This document shows positions 17,372 to 27,900 of a stretch of 64,000 nucleotides of DNA, piece after piece; the first letter of the stretch is position 1, and the number at the start of each line of letters is the position of its first letter. The stretch lies in contig NZ_BMSA01000005.1 in the NCBI RefSeq assembly GCF_014648915.1, positions 1-64,000 of the forward strand. Direction: 5' to 3'. The translations under genes and the position numbers were made by a program. Below the pieces are notes generated by a model. The model was not told the DNA's origin. It saw only the letters and a program-made list of their open reading frames with translations, and made no database searches. This DNA comes from Streptomyces phaeofaciens (GTDB lineage: Bacteria > Actinomycetota > Actinomycetes > Streptomycetales > Streptomycetaceae).

Positions 17372-20298
17372 CGACCGTCCCCCTTTGTCGTTCGTTGTGG
17401 TGCTGTGCCGCTGTGGGCGTCGTCGCCCGCGGCGTTCTCCTCCCGGCCGCGCTGCCAGCCGCGCTGGAGCGAGGCCATACGGCTGCGCACCTCGTCGGCG
17501 TCCCGGTCGGCGGGGTCGGAGTGGTTCTCGGTGCGGGGCGCCGGGCCTTGCCGCAGCTGCGGGGCCAGGTTCGCCTGCCGTACGCGCCGGGGCAGGGATC
17601 CCGGGCCGGGGCCCTGGCCGTGCGGCGCGGTGGTCCGGTGAGAGGCGCTGTCGTCGGGGCCGCCGGGCCGGGCGGACGTGATGTCCGCGGCCGCGGGCGC
17701 ACGGGAGGCGGCCGGGGCCGCCGGCGCACCCTCCCGGCCGCCGGGGCCGTCCGGGGCCTGCCGGGTCCGCTGCGGGAGGGCGGGCGGCCCGGACGGCCGG
17801 GACGGCTCGTCGGTGCCGCGTCCGGGTCGCGACGGCAGTACCGGCGGCTGGGCCGGGCCGCCGCTGTGCGGGATCTGGGGCGAGTCGCCGCGGCGGCGCG
17901 TGGGCAGGGGCGCCGGGCCGTCGGTCTCCGCACGGCGCGGTCCGGGCCGCGTAGCGGAGTCCTCGCCCGTCTCCGTGCGCCGGGGGCGCTGTTCGGTGAC
18001 CGGGCGGCCGTGCGAGCTGACCAGCTTGGGGGTGCGGCGGCCGGGGAGCGGTACGGGGGCGGCCACGTCGTCGGCGGACCGGTCCGGTTCGCCGCGGGGG
18101 TCGAGCCTTCGGCGCTGGTCGACGGCGCCGACGGCCGGCTCGTCCGCGCGGGTGAGGGAGCGGCGCGGGTGGAACAGGCCACCGTGCTCGTCGTCGTCCT
18201 CGTCGAGGGCGGCGGCCGGGAAGTCGCCGAGGGCGTCGAGGCCGACGGGCGCCTCCAGCTCGACCGGGCCGTCCAGCAGCGAGGCGGGCACGCCGGGGAG
18301 CTGGACCGAGGAGGAGAGCGCCGGCCTGCGGCTCTCCTTGGGCTCGGCCTCCTTCGGGGCGCGCGGGCGGTCGAGGCGGAAGCCGATGCCGTTGGTGTCG
18401 GGGACGTCGTCGGTCAGCAGGGTGTCGGGGATGAAGACGACTGCGGTCGTCCCCCCGTACGGGGAGGGCTGGAGGGAGACCCTGACGTTCTGGCGCTGGG
18501 CGAGCCGGCTGACCACGAACAGACCGAGGCGGTCGGTGTCGGACAGCTCGAACTCCGGGGTCTCGGCGAGCCGGAGGTTGGCCTCCAGGAGCGCTTCGGG
18601 CGCCATGCCGAGACCGCGGTCGTGGATCTCCAGGGTGAATCCGTTGGCGACCCGCTCGCCCAGGACGTGGACGGCGGTGTGCGGCGGGGAGAACACGGTG
18701 GCGTTCTCGAGGAGTTCGGCCACGAGGTGGGTGAGGTCGGCGACGGCCGGGCCGGTGACGGCGAGGCGGGGCAGCCGGCGCACCTCGATGCGCTCGTAGT
18801 CCTCGACCTCGGCGACGGCGGCGCGCACGATGTCCATGAGCTGGACGGGCTTGCGCCACTGCCGGGAGGGCGCGGCGCCGGAGAGGATCACCAGACCCTC
18901 GGCGTGCCGGCGCATGCGGGTGGTGAGGTGGTCGAGGCGGAAGAGGTCGGCGAGTTCCTCGGTGTCGTCGGTGCGCCGCTCCATGGTGTCGAGCAGGGTG
19001 AGCTGCTTGTGCAGCAGGACCTGGCTGCGGCGGGCGAGGTTGACGAAGACCTCGGAGACACCGGCCCGCAGTTCGGCCTGTTTGACCGCGGCCTCGACGG
19101 CGGCGCGCTGGAGGGTGTTGAGGGCCTGGCCGACCTCGCCCATCTCGTTCTTGTCGTACTCCAGCTGCGGCACCTCGGTCTCCACGTCGACCTGTTCGCC
19201 GGCGGAGAGGCGGCGCATCACACTGGGCAGCCGTACGCCGGAGGCCTCGTGGGCCTCCACCCGCAGCTGGCGCAGATCGCGGATGAGGCCGCGGCCGACG
19301 CGCACCGACAGGACGAGGGAGACGATCAGGGCGATCAGCCCGAAGACGACGGCGACGACGGCCTTGACGATGACCTCGGTCGCCACGGGCCGGACGCGGT
19401 CCTGGTAGCGGTCGTTGGCCTGCTCGTCCAGGGTGCCCAGTTCGTCGAGGACGTTTGCGGCCGCGGTGTCCCAGTTCCGGGCGGTGACGCCGCGGGGCAT
19501 GTCGCCGGGCGTGGTGGCGACGACGGCGAGTTCGGCGGTCCGCAGGGGCGCGGTGGTGGCGTTCTTCCAGAAGCTCTCGTAGCGCTCGCGTTCCGCCGCG
19601 GGCACCTGGGCGAGGCTGATGTCGTAGACCACGTCGCGCTGGGCCATGAGCTCGGAGACGTCACGGATCTCGTCGCGGCCGAGCCGGCCCACGACCAGCG
19701 CGGAGCCCAGCAGCGCGTCCTCCCGGGAGAGCAGCTCCCGCGCGCGGGCGATGCTGACGAGGGCGCGGTACTGCTTGTCCATCTCGACGCTGTCGACCAC
19801 GTCCAGCTTGGCGAACAGCGCGTAGCACGGGTCGATCAGCTGGTTGTAGAGGCCGAGGGCCTGGACGCGGGTGACCGTGCCCTCCTCGGCGCTGCGCCGC
19901 AGGGAGTCCACGCCGTCGAAGGCGTCGAGGACGGCGGTCAGGCCCTCGCCGTCGTCCTGGTCCAGGACGTCGCGTACGTCGGGGTTCCGGGCGTTGGCGC
20001 GGAGTTCGGCGAGTGCCTCGTCCGTCGCGGTCCGGGTGCGGCGCAGCGCGGAGAGCGCGTCGGAGGCACGTGGGTCGGCCAGGTAGACGAGGGTCTGCCG
20101 GCGTTCCTGCTGGACGACGCGGACGGTGTCCTCGATGGGGTAACCGACCTTCTCCATGAGCGAGGAGACGGTGAACAGCCGGCTCGCCTCACGGCCCGTC
20201 AGTACCGTGGCGAAACCCCAGAGAGCGGTCAGGGACACCAGCGGCACGAGAAGCAGCGCCACGATCTTCCGGCGGATCGACTTCCCGCGAAAGCGCAT
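17368..20298 (-). CDS. cvnA: conservon sensor histidine kinase-like protein (CvnA)
   Basis: This 976-residue membrane protein is the sensor of the conservon. A first membrane helix lies at about 12-34, followed by an extracytoplasmic nitrate/nitrite-sensing (NIT)-type domain, a second helix (VVAVVFGLIALIVSLVL, about 310-335), a HAMP linker, a coiled segment and a HATPase domain with LLENATVFSPP near residue 530 and DRGLGM. The last 300 residues are Pro/Gly/Arg-rich and probably disordered. No classic H-box with phosphorylatable His is obvious. The start at 20298 has an excellent GGGGGAGG site. It leads the operon cvnA-cvnB-cvnC-(gap)-cvnD. The signal sensed cannot be read from sequence. Confidence 0.92.
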   Translation of the reverse strand: MRFRGKSIRRKIVALLLVPLVSLTALWGFATVLTGREASRLFTVSSLMEKVGYPIEDTVRVVQQERRQTLVYLADPRASDALSALRRTRTATDEALAELRANARNPDVRDVLDQDDGEGLTAVLDAFDGVDSLRRSAEEGTVTRVQALGLYNQLIDPCYALFAKLDVVDSVEMDKQYRALVSIARARELLSREDALLGSALVVGRLGRDEIRDVSELMAQRDVVYDISLAQVPAAERERYESFWKNATTAPLRTAELAVVATTPGDMPRGVTARNWDTAAANVLDELGTLDEQANDRYQDRVRPVATEVIVKAVVAVVFGLIALIVSLVLSVRVGRGLIRDLRQLRVEAHEASGVRLPSVMRRLSAGEQVDVETEVPQLEYDKNEMGEVGQALNTLQRAAVEAAVKQAELRAGVSEVFVNLARRSQVLLHKQLTLLDTMERRTDDTEELADLFRLDHLTTRMRRHAEGLVILSGAAPSRQWRKPVQLMDIVRAAVAEVEDYERIEVRRLPRLAVTGPAVADLTHLVAELLENATVFSPPHTAVHVLGERVANGFTLEIHDRGLGMAPEALLEANLRLAETPEFELSDTDRLGLFVVSRLAQRQNVRVSLQPSPYGGTTAVVFIPDTLLTDDVPDTNGIGFRLDRPRAPKEAEPKESRRPALSSSVQLPGVPASLLDGPVELEAPVGLDALGDFPAAALDEDDDEHGGLFHPRRSLTRADEPAVGAVDQRRRLDPRGEPDRSADDVAAPVPLPGRRTPKLVSSHGRPVTEQRPRRTETGEDSATRPGPRRAETDGPAPLPTRRRGDSPQIPHSGGPAQPPVLPSRPGRGTDEPSRPSGPPALPQRTRQAPDGPGGREGAPAAPAASRAPAAADITSARPGGPDDSASHRTTAPHGQGPGPGSLPRRVRQANLAPQLRQGPAPRTENHSDPADRDADEVRSRMASLQRGWQRGREENAAGDDAHSGTAPQRTTKGDGR

Positions 20299-20718
20299 GG
20301 CCTCCCCCAGCTCGGACCCCCACCGGACGGGGGTACGCATGTGCGTCAACAACCTGCGCGAGCCTACTACCGACGCACAGTGAACTCGAAGAGCCGTCCG
20401 GAACACGAACTTCCGCACCAGGGCCGAGAGATGGGGAGTTGTCCGGGCATTGCGGGAGATTGCATCCCCGAATCCGGGCTGCTCCCGCCGTCCGGATCCG
20501 ATCGGCTCCGTGGCGGAGTTGGCCAGATTTTTTCGCCGTCCGGGAATCTTCGAGGCGCGTTCTTCGTCCTACTCATTGGGAATTGGGGGCGGAATCAGCC
20601 ACGGAAGCGGCAGTCCCCACCCGGGCGGCGTAATTCAGAGCAAGGCGGGCAGCCACTGGGGAGCCGGGTCTTCGATCCGGAGGCGAGCGGTCTGCTGGCG
20701 GTGGGGAGTGACACGGTG
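20299..20718. other. divergent intergenic region between cvnA and a membrane protein gene
   Basis: No supported gene lies here. The region is lower in GC than its surroundings in the middle (near 20525-20590) and must carry the promoters of the conservon and of the divergent membrane protein gene. I could not identify specific -35/-10 pairs or operators. Confidence 0.5.
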
Positions 20719-21408
20719 ATGGGCACGGCGGAGCGGCGCGGGGCGCCCGAGAACGGCGCGTCGCGCGGTACGGCGGTGCGGACCCCCGAGGAACCGGATC
20801 GCGACATTCCGGTGAGCGGGAGCGGAGCGACGGACCGGCGCGGGATCGTGACGGACACAGAGGAAGCGGGTGACCAGGACTCGACGGTGGGCGCGGACCC
20901 CCTCGCGGCGACGCACGAGGGCGTCCGGCAGGGCGCCGCGGCGCGGGAGGAGACGGTCGTACGGACCGGTGCCGTCGGCACCGAGGGCGAGCGCGGCAGC
21001 GGACAGGAGCGCGTGGCGTACCGGCCGTTGTGGGTCGAGGAGCCCGCGCGCCGGCGCCGGATGCCGGACCCGGTGCGGACGTCGGCCGTGCGGGCGGTGC
21101 TCGTCATCGCCGTGACGCTGATTCAGGCGATGGTCGCCTTCCTGTCCACGCTGGCCGGCTCCTGGCTGGCCTTCCCGATGGTGATCAGCAGTGTGTTCAG
21201 CACGGTGATGGCCACCTGGGGCGTGCTGGACGTATGGGTGACCCGCCAGGTGTGGAACCAGCGCAACGGCGTGGTCTCCATCCCGAGCAGCACCGCGCGG
21301 TCGCTGCGACGCGAGCGCCGTCGTGCGCGCCGCCAGGCACGGACCGCCGAGCGCGCCCAGGAGCGCATACGCCGGCAGGGCGGCACGGGGCAGCTGTCCC
21401 ACTCCTGA
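20719..21408 (+). CDS. hypothetical two-helix membrane protein
   Basis: This 229-residue protein has a long polar, probably disordered N-terminal half, two closely spaced membrane helices (about 118-140 and 143-165) and a very basic C-terminal tail with RRERRRARRQAR. No family is recognised. The start is uncertain: ATG 20719 or in-frame GTGs at 20716 and 20701, with GGGGAG at 20702-20707 favouring 20716 or 20719. It is divergent from cvnA. The basic tail after two helices suggests inner-membrane anchoring with a cytoplasmic face able to touch nucleic acid or phospholipid, but this is inference. Confidence 0.7.
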   Translation: MGTAERRGAPENGASRGTAVRTPEEPDRDIPVSGSGATDRRGIVTDTEEAGDQDSTVGADPLAATHEGVRQGAAAREETVVRTGAVGTEGERGSGQERVAYRPLWVEEPARRRRMPDPVRTSAVRAVLVIAVTLIQAMVAFLSTLAGSWLAFPMVISSVFSTVMATWGVLDVWVTRQVWNQRNGVVSIPSSTARSLRRERRRARRQARTAERAQERIRRQGGTGQLSHS

Positions 21409-21674
21409 GGGGCGGCTCCCACCACCGAGGTGGGAGCCCCCTCCCCCGCGGCGGGCCGACACGTGGTCGCGGCCGGGCTGTCACGTGCGGATTCCGTGAC
21501 AGCCACGGCCGGACCGCCGTTTCACACGGTGATCGTGCGGGGCGTCCACACGTGTGAACGAATCGCAACCCGCGATGTCCTCCCGGGCCTGCCGCCAAGG
21601 TGGTGTGCTGGTCCCTCACGAGCACCACATCGGGATCTTCCACGAGTGGCTCGTCGACAGGCTCGGAGGCGGCC

Positions 21675-23165
21675 ATGCCCGATCTGTACATCGACGGCGA
21701 GTGGCGGGGTGCGCTCGACGGGCGCACCCGGGAGATCCGCTGCCCCGCCGACGGCTCCCTGGTCGGGGTCGTCGACGAGGCCGGCGGCAAGGACACCGTG
21801 GAGGCGATCGCCGCCGCCCGCCGCGCCTTCGACTCCGGCCCCTGGCCGCGCACACCCCCCGCCGAGCGCGGTGACCTGCTGCTGCGGGTCGCCGGCCTGC
21901 TGGCCCGAGACAAGGCCGCGCTGGCCCGCGCCGAGTCGCTGGACACCGGGAAGCGGCTGGTGGAGAGCGCGTACGACATCGACGACATCGTCAACTGCTT
22001 CCGCTACTTCGGGCGACTGGTGGGGGACGAGGCCGGCCGGGTCGTCGACACCGGGCGGGCGGACGTGGACAGCCGGGTGGTGCACGAGCCCGTCGGCGTC
22101 TGCGCGCTCATCACGCCCTGGAACTATCCGCTGCTCCAGACCGCGTGGAAGGTCGCCCCGGCCCTCGCGGCCGGCAACACCTTCGTCCTCAAGCCGAGCG
22201 AGCTGACCCCGCACACCGCGATCCATCTGACGCGGCTGCTCGCGGAGGCCGGACTTCCGCCGGGCGTCGGCAACCTGGTGCTCGGCGCGGGCCCCGAGGC
22301 GGGCGCCCCGCTCGGCGACCACCCCGACGTGGACCTGGTCTCCTTCACCGGCGGCCTGCGGACCGGCCGCGGCCTGATGGCGGCCGCCGCCGGGACCGTC
22401 AAGAAGGTCGCCCTGGAACTCGGCGGCAAGAACCCCAACATCGTCTTCGCGGACGCCGACTTCGACACGGCCGTCGACATGGCGCTGACCGCGGTGTTCC
22501 TGCACTCCGGGCAGGTCTGCTCGGCCGGGGCACGGCTCCTGGTCCAGGACGCGCTGCACGACCGGCTCGTCGACGAGATCGTCCGGCGCGCCGCGGAGAT
22601 CCGGCTCGGCGGGCCGTTCGACGAGCGGGCCCAGACCGGACCGCTGATCTCGGCCGCGCACCGGAGCAAGGTCGAGGCGTACGTCGCCCGGGGGCTGGCC
22701 GAGGGCGCCGTGCTGCGGTGCGGCGGCGAGCGGCCGTCCGGGCCCGGCCTCGACGAGGGCTTCTACTACCCGCCGACCGTGCTGGACGAGTGCGCGGCAG
22801 GGATGTCGGTGGTCCAGGAGGAGTCCTTCGGACCGGTGCTGACCGTGGAGCGCTTCACCGACGAGGCGGAGGCGGTGCGGCTCGCCAACGGAACCGTCTA
22901 CGGCCTCGCCGGCGCCGTGTTCACGGCCGACGAGGCGAAGGCGGCGCGGGTCGCGGCCCGGCTGCGGCTCGGCACGGTCTGGATCAACGACTACCACCCC
23001 TATGTCCCCCAGGCCGAGTGGGGCGGCTTCAAGCAGTCCGGCTTCGGCCGGGAACTCGGGCCCTCCGGGCTCGCCGAGTACCAGGAGGTGAAGCACATCT
23101 GGCGCAACACCGACCCCTCCCCGCAGGGCTGGTTCGCCCAGGACCGGTCCCCCTCCCCGTCCTGA
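21675..23165 (+). CDS. NAD-dependent aldehyde dehydrogenase (betaine/aminobutyraldehyde type)
   Basis: The 496-residue protein is a class ALDH oxidising an aldehyde to the acid. Key motifs are ITPWNYPLLQ, the NAD-binding SFTGGLRTGR, the general base in LELGGKNPN and the catalytic cysteine in SGQVCSAGARL, plus EESFGPV near the end. Sequence style is closest to betaine-aldehyde or gamma-aminobutyraldehyde dehydrogenases. The ATG at 21675 follows GGAGG at 21665-21669; an upstream in-frame ATG at 21600 lacks conservation. An amino-acid permease gene follows, so the pair may import and oxidise an amine-derived compound such as putrescine or choline. A small palindrome CACACGTGTG at 21547-21556 lies upstream. 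Confidence 0.87.
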   Translation: MPDLYIDGEWRGALDGRTREIRCPADGSLVGVVDEAGGKDTVEAIAAARRAFDSGPWPRTPPAERGDLLLRVAGLLARDKAALARAESLDTGKRLVESAYDIDDIVNCFRYFGRLVGDEAGRVVDTGRADVDSRVVHEPVGVCALITPWNYPLLQTAWKVAPALAAGNTFVLKPSELTPHTAIHLTRLLAEAGLPPGVGNLVLGAGPEAGAPLGDHPDVDLVSFTGGLRTGRGLMAAAAGTVKKVALELGGKNPNIVFADADFDTAVDMALTAVFLHSGQVCSAGARLLVQDALHDRLVDEIVRRAAEIRLGGPFDERAQTGPLISAAHRSKVEAYVARGLAEGAVLRCGGERPSGPGLDEGFYYPPTVLDECAAGMSVVQEESFGPVLTVERFTDEAEAVRLANGTVYGLAGAVFTADEAKAARVAARLRLGTVWINDYHPYVPQAEWGGFKQSGFGRELGPSGLAEYQEVKHIWRNTDPSPQGWFAQDRSPSPS

Positions 23166-23310
23166 GACCTCTCCGGCGGGGTGACTCGCAGGCGGTGCGC
23201 CCGACTCCCTCGCCACCGCCCGCACCTGACCTCCCCCTGCCACCGCCCTCACCGATCCAGGCACCCGCAGCTCGACCGGCTCCCCTCCCTCGCCCACCAG
23301 GAGTCCGCTG

Positions 23311-24873
23311 ATGACGACGACCGAGCAACCGCCAGGCCCGCACCACGACGACACCGAACTCGCCGAGTTCGGCTACAGACCCGAACTCAAGCGCACCCTC
23401 GGCAACTTCCACACCTTCGCCGCGGGCATCAGCTACATCTCGATCCTCACCGGCACCTTCCAGCTCTTCTACTTCGGCTACGGCAGCGGCGGCCCCGCCT
23501 ACTGGTGGTCCTGGCCGATGGTGTTCGTCGGCCAGTTCACGGTCGCCCTGTGCTTCGCGGAGCTGGCGGCCCGCTATCCGGTGGCGGGGTCGGTCTACAA
23601 CTGGTCGAAGAAGATAGGCAACCCGCACCTGGGCTGGCTGGCCGGCTGGATGATGCTGATCGCCTCGATCGTGTCGATCGCGGCCGTGGCGCTGGCCTAC
23701 CAGCTGACGCTGCCGCAGATATCCGACGCGTTCCAGTTCGTCGGGGACGGCACCGGCAGGTACGACGTGGCGACCAACGCGGTCGTCCTGGCCGCGGTGC
23801 TGATCCTGTTCACCACGCTGGTGAACGCCTTCGGCGTCAAGCTGATGGCGACGATCAACACGGCGGGCGTGTTCATCGAGCTGATCGCCACCGTCGTCCT
23901 GATCGTCCTGTTCGCGGTGCACATCACGCGCGGCCCGCAGGTGGTCATGGAGACGAACGGCACCGGGGCCGGCTACGGCGCCGGGTACCTGGGCGCGTTC
24001 CTCGTGGCCTCGCTGGCGTCCGCGTACGTCATGTACGGCTTCGACACGGCCGCCTCGCTCGGCGAGGAGTCCCTGGACCCGACCCGCAACGCACCGCGCG
24101 CCATCATCCGGGCGATCGTCGCCTCGTTCGTGCTGGGCGGGCTGGTCCTGCTGCTGGCGCTGATGAGCGTCTCCAGCCTGAAGGGCGAGAAGCTGTCCAC
24201 GGACGGACTCCAGTACGTCGTCCTCGACGTGCTCGGTCCGACGGCCGGCAAGGCGATGCTGTGGTGCGTCCTGATCGCGGTCACGGTGTGTGCCCTGGCG
24301 GTGCACACGGCGGCGGTCCGGCTGGCGTTCGCCATGGCCCGGGACAACAACCTGCCCGCGTCCTCCCGGCTGGCCCGGTGCAGTCCGCGTTTCCACACGC
24401 CGATCCTGCCCACCGTGATCATCGGACTGCTGGCTCTGGCGATCCTGGTGGTCAACATCCGCCAGCCGCAGATCTTCACGGTCGTCACCAGCATTGGCAT
24501 CATCATGATCTACCTCGCCTATCTGGGCGTGACGGCTCCGATGCTGGTGGCGAGGCTGCGCGGCCGGTGGCAGCCCGCGGGGGACGGACGGTTCTCGCTC
24601 GGCCGCTGGGGGCTGCCGGTCAACATCCTCGCGGTGGTGTGGGGCGCCGCGATGACGATCAACCTGATCTGGCCGCGCGCCTCGGTCTACAACGCGGCGG
24701 CGCCCTTCCACTGGTACCTGAAGTGGGGCGCCGTGCTCTTCGTCGCGATCATCGCGGGCGGCGGTTTCGCCTACTACTGGTTCGTGCAGCGGCACAGGAC
24801 CGGTGTGCTCGCCGAGCACCGCCTGGACGCCACGGCCGAGCCCGCTCCCCTCCCGGGCCCGGCGACCGACTGA
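23311..24873 (+). CDS. APC-family amino acid/amine permease
   Basis: This 520-residue membrane protein has about twelve hydrophobic helices and begins with the APC-type segment LGNFHTFAAGISYISILTG after a short polar N-terminus. A consensus YGFDTAASLGEESLDPTRNAPRAI in the middle is typical of the amino acid/choline (ACT/BAT1-like) transporters. The ATG at 23311 has AGGAG at 23299-23303. It follows the aldehyde dehydrogenase by 145 bp on the same strand, so both may serve one amine or amino-acid pathway. The gene ends at a palindromic terminator. Confidence 0.87.
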   Translation: MTTTEQPPGPHHDDTELAEFGYRPELKRTLGNFHTFAAGISYISILTGTFQLFYFGYGSGGPAYWWSWPMVFVGQFTVALCFAELAARYPVAGSVYNWSKKIGNPHLGWLAGWMMLIASIVSIAAVALAYQLTLPQISDAFQFVGDGTGRYDVATNAVVLAAVLILFTTLVNAFGVKLMATINTAGVFIELIATVVLIVLFAVHITRGPQVVMETNGTGAGYGAGYLGAFLVASLASAYVMYGFDTAASLGEESLDPTRNAPRAIIRAIVASFVLGGLVLLLALMSVSSLKGEKLSTDGLQYVVLDVLGPTAGKAMLWCVLIAVTVCALAVHTAAVRLAFAMARDNNLPASSRLARCSPRFHTPILPTVIIGLLALAILVVNIRQPQIFTVVTSIGIIMIYLAYLGVTAPMLVARLRGRWQPAGDGRFSLGRWGLPVNILAVVWGAAMTINLIWPRASVYNAAAPFHWYLKWGAVLFVAIIAGGGFAYYWFVQRHRTGVLAEHRLDATAEPAPLPGPATD

Positions 24874-24897
24874 CCGGCCCGCCGGGCCCGCCGAGGA

Positions 24898-24923
24898 GGG
24901 CAGCCGCTCATGAGCGGCTGCCC
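24898..24923. terminator. 26-bp perfect palindrome between convergent permease and SMC-like genes
   Basis: The 26 bases read the same on both strands, centred on TCATGA, with arms GGGCAGCCGCTCA. The palindrome lies 24 bp after the permease stop and 8 bp from the stop of the leftward SMC-like gene, so it should act as a two-way terminator. Confidence 0.75.
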
Positions 24924-24931
24924 GCGCCCGG

Positions 24932-27900
24932 TCAGGACGCGCTCGGCGCCGGTCGCTTGTACATCCGCGTCGCGGTGATCTCGCTGTGTCCCGCCTCCCC
25001 CGCCTGGGGCTGCTGGGGCAGTCCCGGGCGCAGGTGTTCCTCCACGCTGATGTACTTCAGACCGGCCCTGAGGTCGGCGTCGTTGCGCAGCCGGATGACC
25101 AGCGGGAACTCGGCGAGCGCCGTCGTGTCGAACAGGCCGGTGGTGTACAGGAGCTGGACACCGAGGGCGTCCGACACGGCCCGCTGGAGCTCCAGCAGAT
25201 ACGTCGCGTTGGCGCGGCCGATGGGGTTGTCGAGGAACAGGGTGCCGGCGTGCCGGTGCTTGTCCCGGCCCCGGTCGTTCGAGCGCAGGGCGGCCATCGT
25301 GCAGTACAGGGCGATGGCGGCGGTGAGCAGCTGGCCGCCGGAGAACACGTCGCCCATCTGCCCGACGGGCACACGCTCGGCGCGCAGCACGGCGTCCGGC
25401 TTGAGGATCTCGACGGCGACGCCCTTGGGCTGGAGCGCGGCCCCGACCCCGCGCAGCAGCAGCGACATGCCGTCGCGCCGCAGGTCGGAGTTCTTCTTGA
25501 CGGCCGCGCGGGTGGCCTCGTCGATGACCTCGCCGAGCCGCTCGGTGAGGGTGGCCTGGTCGGGCTCCTCGAAGCGGATCCGCAGGAACTCCTGGCCGGA
25601 CCATTCGCCGAGTCCCTCGGGCAGCCGGGACAGCCGCTGGGCCGAGCGGAGGGTCGCGAGCGCGGACTCGACCAGTCCCCGCAGCCGGTCCACGATCGAG
25701 TCGCGGTTGCGTTCGAGCTGGGCCAGTTCGTCCGTCAGCACCCGCAGCCGGGGCGCGAAGGCGTCCGCCCACTTCTGCGCGTGCTCGGGCAGCGCGGCGG
25801 CGGGCAGTTCACGGATCTGCTGCCGGGCAGGGGTGCGGACCTGCTCGTAGCGGGTGGAGTTGGCGTGCCGGACGAGCACGTCACCGGCCTCGCGGACGGC
25901 GGACTCGGCGGCGGACAGGTCGCCGGCGCAGCCGCGCAGGGAGCGGCGGGTCTCGGCGGCCGAACCGCGGGCCTCCTCCAGGGTGCCGGGGTAGGGCTCC
26001 GGCGTCTCCTGCTCCTCCTCGGAGTGCTCACGGGTCTGCTCGCGCAGCAGGTCGCGCAGCATCGCGGCGATCTCGTCGAAGCCGCCCGCCGCGTCCTCGG
26101 CGGCGCGGTGGGCGTCGAGCAGTTCGGCGTGCGCCTCGCGGGCCTGGGCCAACGCCTCGGTGCGGGAGGCGAGTTCGGCAGTCGCCGTGCGCAGCAGGAC
26201 CTGTGCGTGCTCGGCGTCGCGCGGCTGGAGTTCCTCGGACAGCTCGGTGTGGGCCTCGCCGTCCTCGGGGGCGTGCCGCTCGGCCTCACCGCGCAGCCGT
26301 CCGAGCTGCTCGCTCGCGGTGGACATCCGGGTCTCCAGGAGCTGCACCAGCTCCTCCGCTCGGGCGGCGGCGGCCTGCCGGGAGGGCCCGTCGGATCCGT
26401 CGGGCGACTGGAGCAGCTGTTCCGCGCGGGTGCGGACCTTGTTGCTGAGCCGGTCCAGCTCGGCACGGGCGGCGCTCTCGTCGCTCTCCGCACGCGCCTG
26501 CTCGGCCCGCAGATCGGCGCCGACGCCGACCTTCTCGTACAGCTGGGAGGCGGCCCGGTGGGCCTCGCGCAGGGCGGGCAGCGACGGCCCCGGCGCGTCG
26601 GCCGCCGCCTCCGGTACGTCGTCGGGGGCGCCGGCGATCTCGGAGCGCTCGGCGCGCAGCGCACGCGCGGTGCGGCGGGCGTCGTCGGCGGCGCGCTGGG
26701 CGGCGCGGCGGTCCTCGTCGGCGGCGCGGGCCCGCTCCAGGCAGGTCTGGGCGCGGGCTTCCGACTCGGCGGCGTCGTCGGCGAGTTCGCGCAGCTTGAC
26801 CTGCCAGCCGGCCCGTTCGCGCAGCCGGAAGGCGAGCCCGGCGAGGGCGTCGGCGGCGCGCCGGGCCTTCTGGGCGGCCTCCTGCTTCTCGTCGCGCACC
26901 TGCGCGGCCTCGGCGGCGGCCTCGTCGGTCTCCGCGCGCACGGTCCGCGCCTCGGCCAGTTCGGCCTCGGACTCCTCGGCGAACGCGCGCGCCTCGGCGG
27001 CTGCCCGCGCCAGTTCGGCGAGCCGCCCGGCGGGGCAGCCGGTGCGCCAGGACGCGAGCCGTGCGGACAGTTCGCGGTCCTTGCCGAGGCGGGCCGCGAG
27101 CCGGCGGATGTCCTCGTCCCGCTCGGTCGCCCGTGCGCGCAGCGCCTGCCGCTCCTCGTCCGCGGCGTGCTCGTCGTGCATGGCCGGGTTCGGCGGGACG
27201 AGGAAGACGTCACCGCTGTGGGCGTCGGCGGCCGGGGTCGGGGCGAGCAGGGCGGCGGCCGTGCCGACGGCGACGGCGGAGCGCGGCAGCAGCGCGGCCT
27301 CGCTGAGCGCCTCACGTGCGCGTGCGTGCGAGTCGGGGTCGGTGATGATCACGCCGTCGACCAGCTCGGGGCGGGCGGCGAGCACGCGCGCGTGGTCGGC
27401 GGGGTCGACGGCCTGGGCGAGGTAGCGCCAGCCGGGCAGGGCGGGGATGCCGTGCTCGCCGAGGAACTCGACGGTGGCCAGGACGTCCGGGCCGGGCGGG
27501 AGCAGTCCGCCGTCGCCGAGGGCGCCGAGGATGCGGGAGTCGTCGGCGGCGGCCGTACGCAGCTCGAAGAGCTGGCGTTCGGCGGAGGAGACGGCGTCGT
27601 CGAGGAGTTCGCGCAGTTCGTCGGCACAGCGGTCGAGGTCCTCGGGGGTGAGGAGCGCCTCGCCCGGGTCGCCCTCCTGGCGGGGCTGCGGGATCGGTCC
27701 GCGCGACGTGGGGCCGGTCAGACCGAGCAGCTCCACGAGCCGCTCCTCGCCGGCCAGGTTCTCGGCGAGCCGTCGCTCGGCCTCGTAGGAACGGTGTGCG
27801 GCCGTCGCCGCGTCCGCCGCGCGGGCCGCGGTCAGTTCGGCGCGGGACTCGGCGGAGGCGGCCTCGCGCGCGTGCTCGGTGGCCCGCCGCGACTCCTCGC

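Noticed and set aside
17362..21408. 1348-codon + strand frame opposite cvnA
   Set aside because: It mirrors the coding sequence of cvnA in a high-GC shadow frame; only the last 230 codons after 20719 have a ribosome site and membrane helices, and only these were kept.
21547..21556. CACACGTGTG palindrome as an operator for aldehyde dehydrogenase
   Set aside because: Too short, and similar GC palindromes are frequent in this genome; no regulator gene is adjacent.
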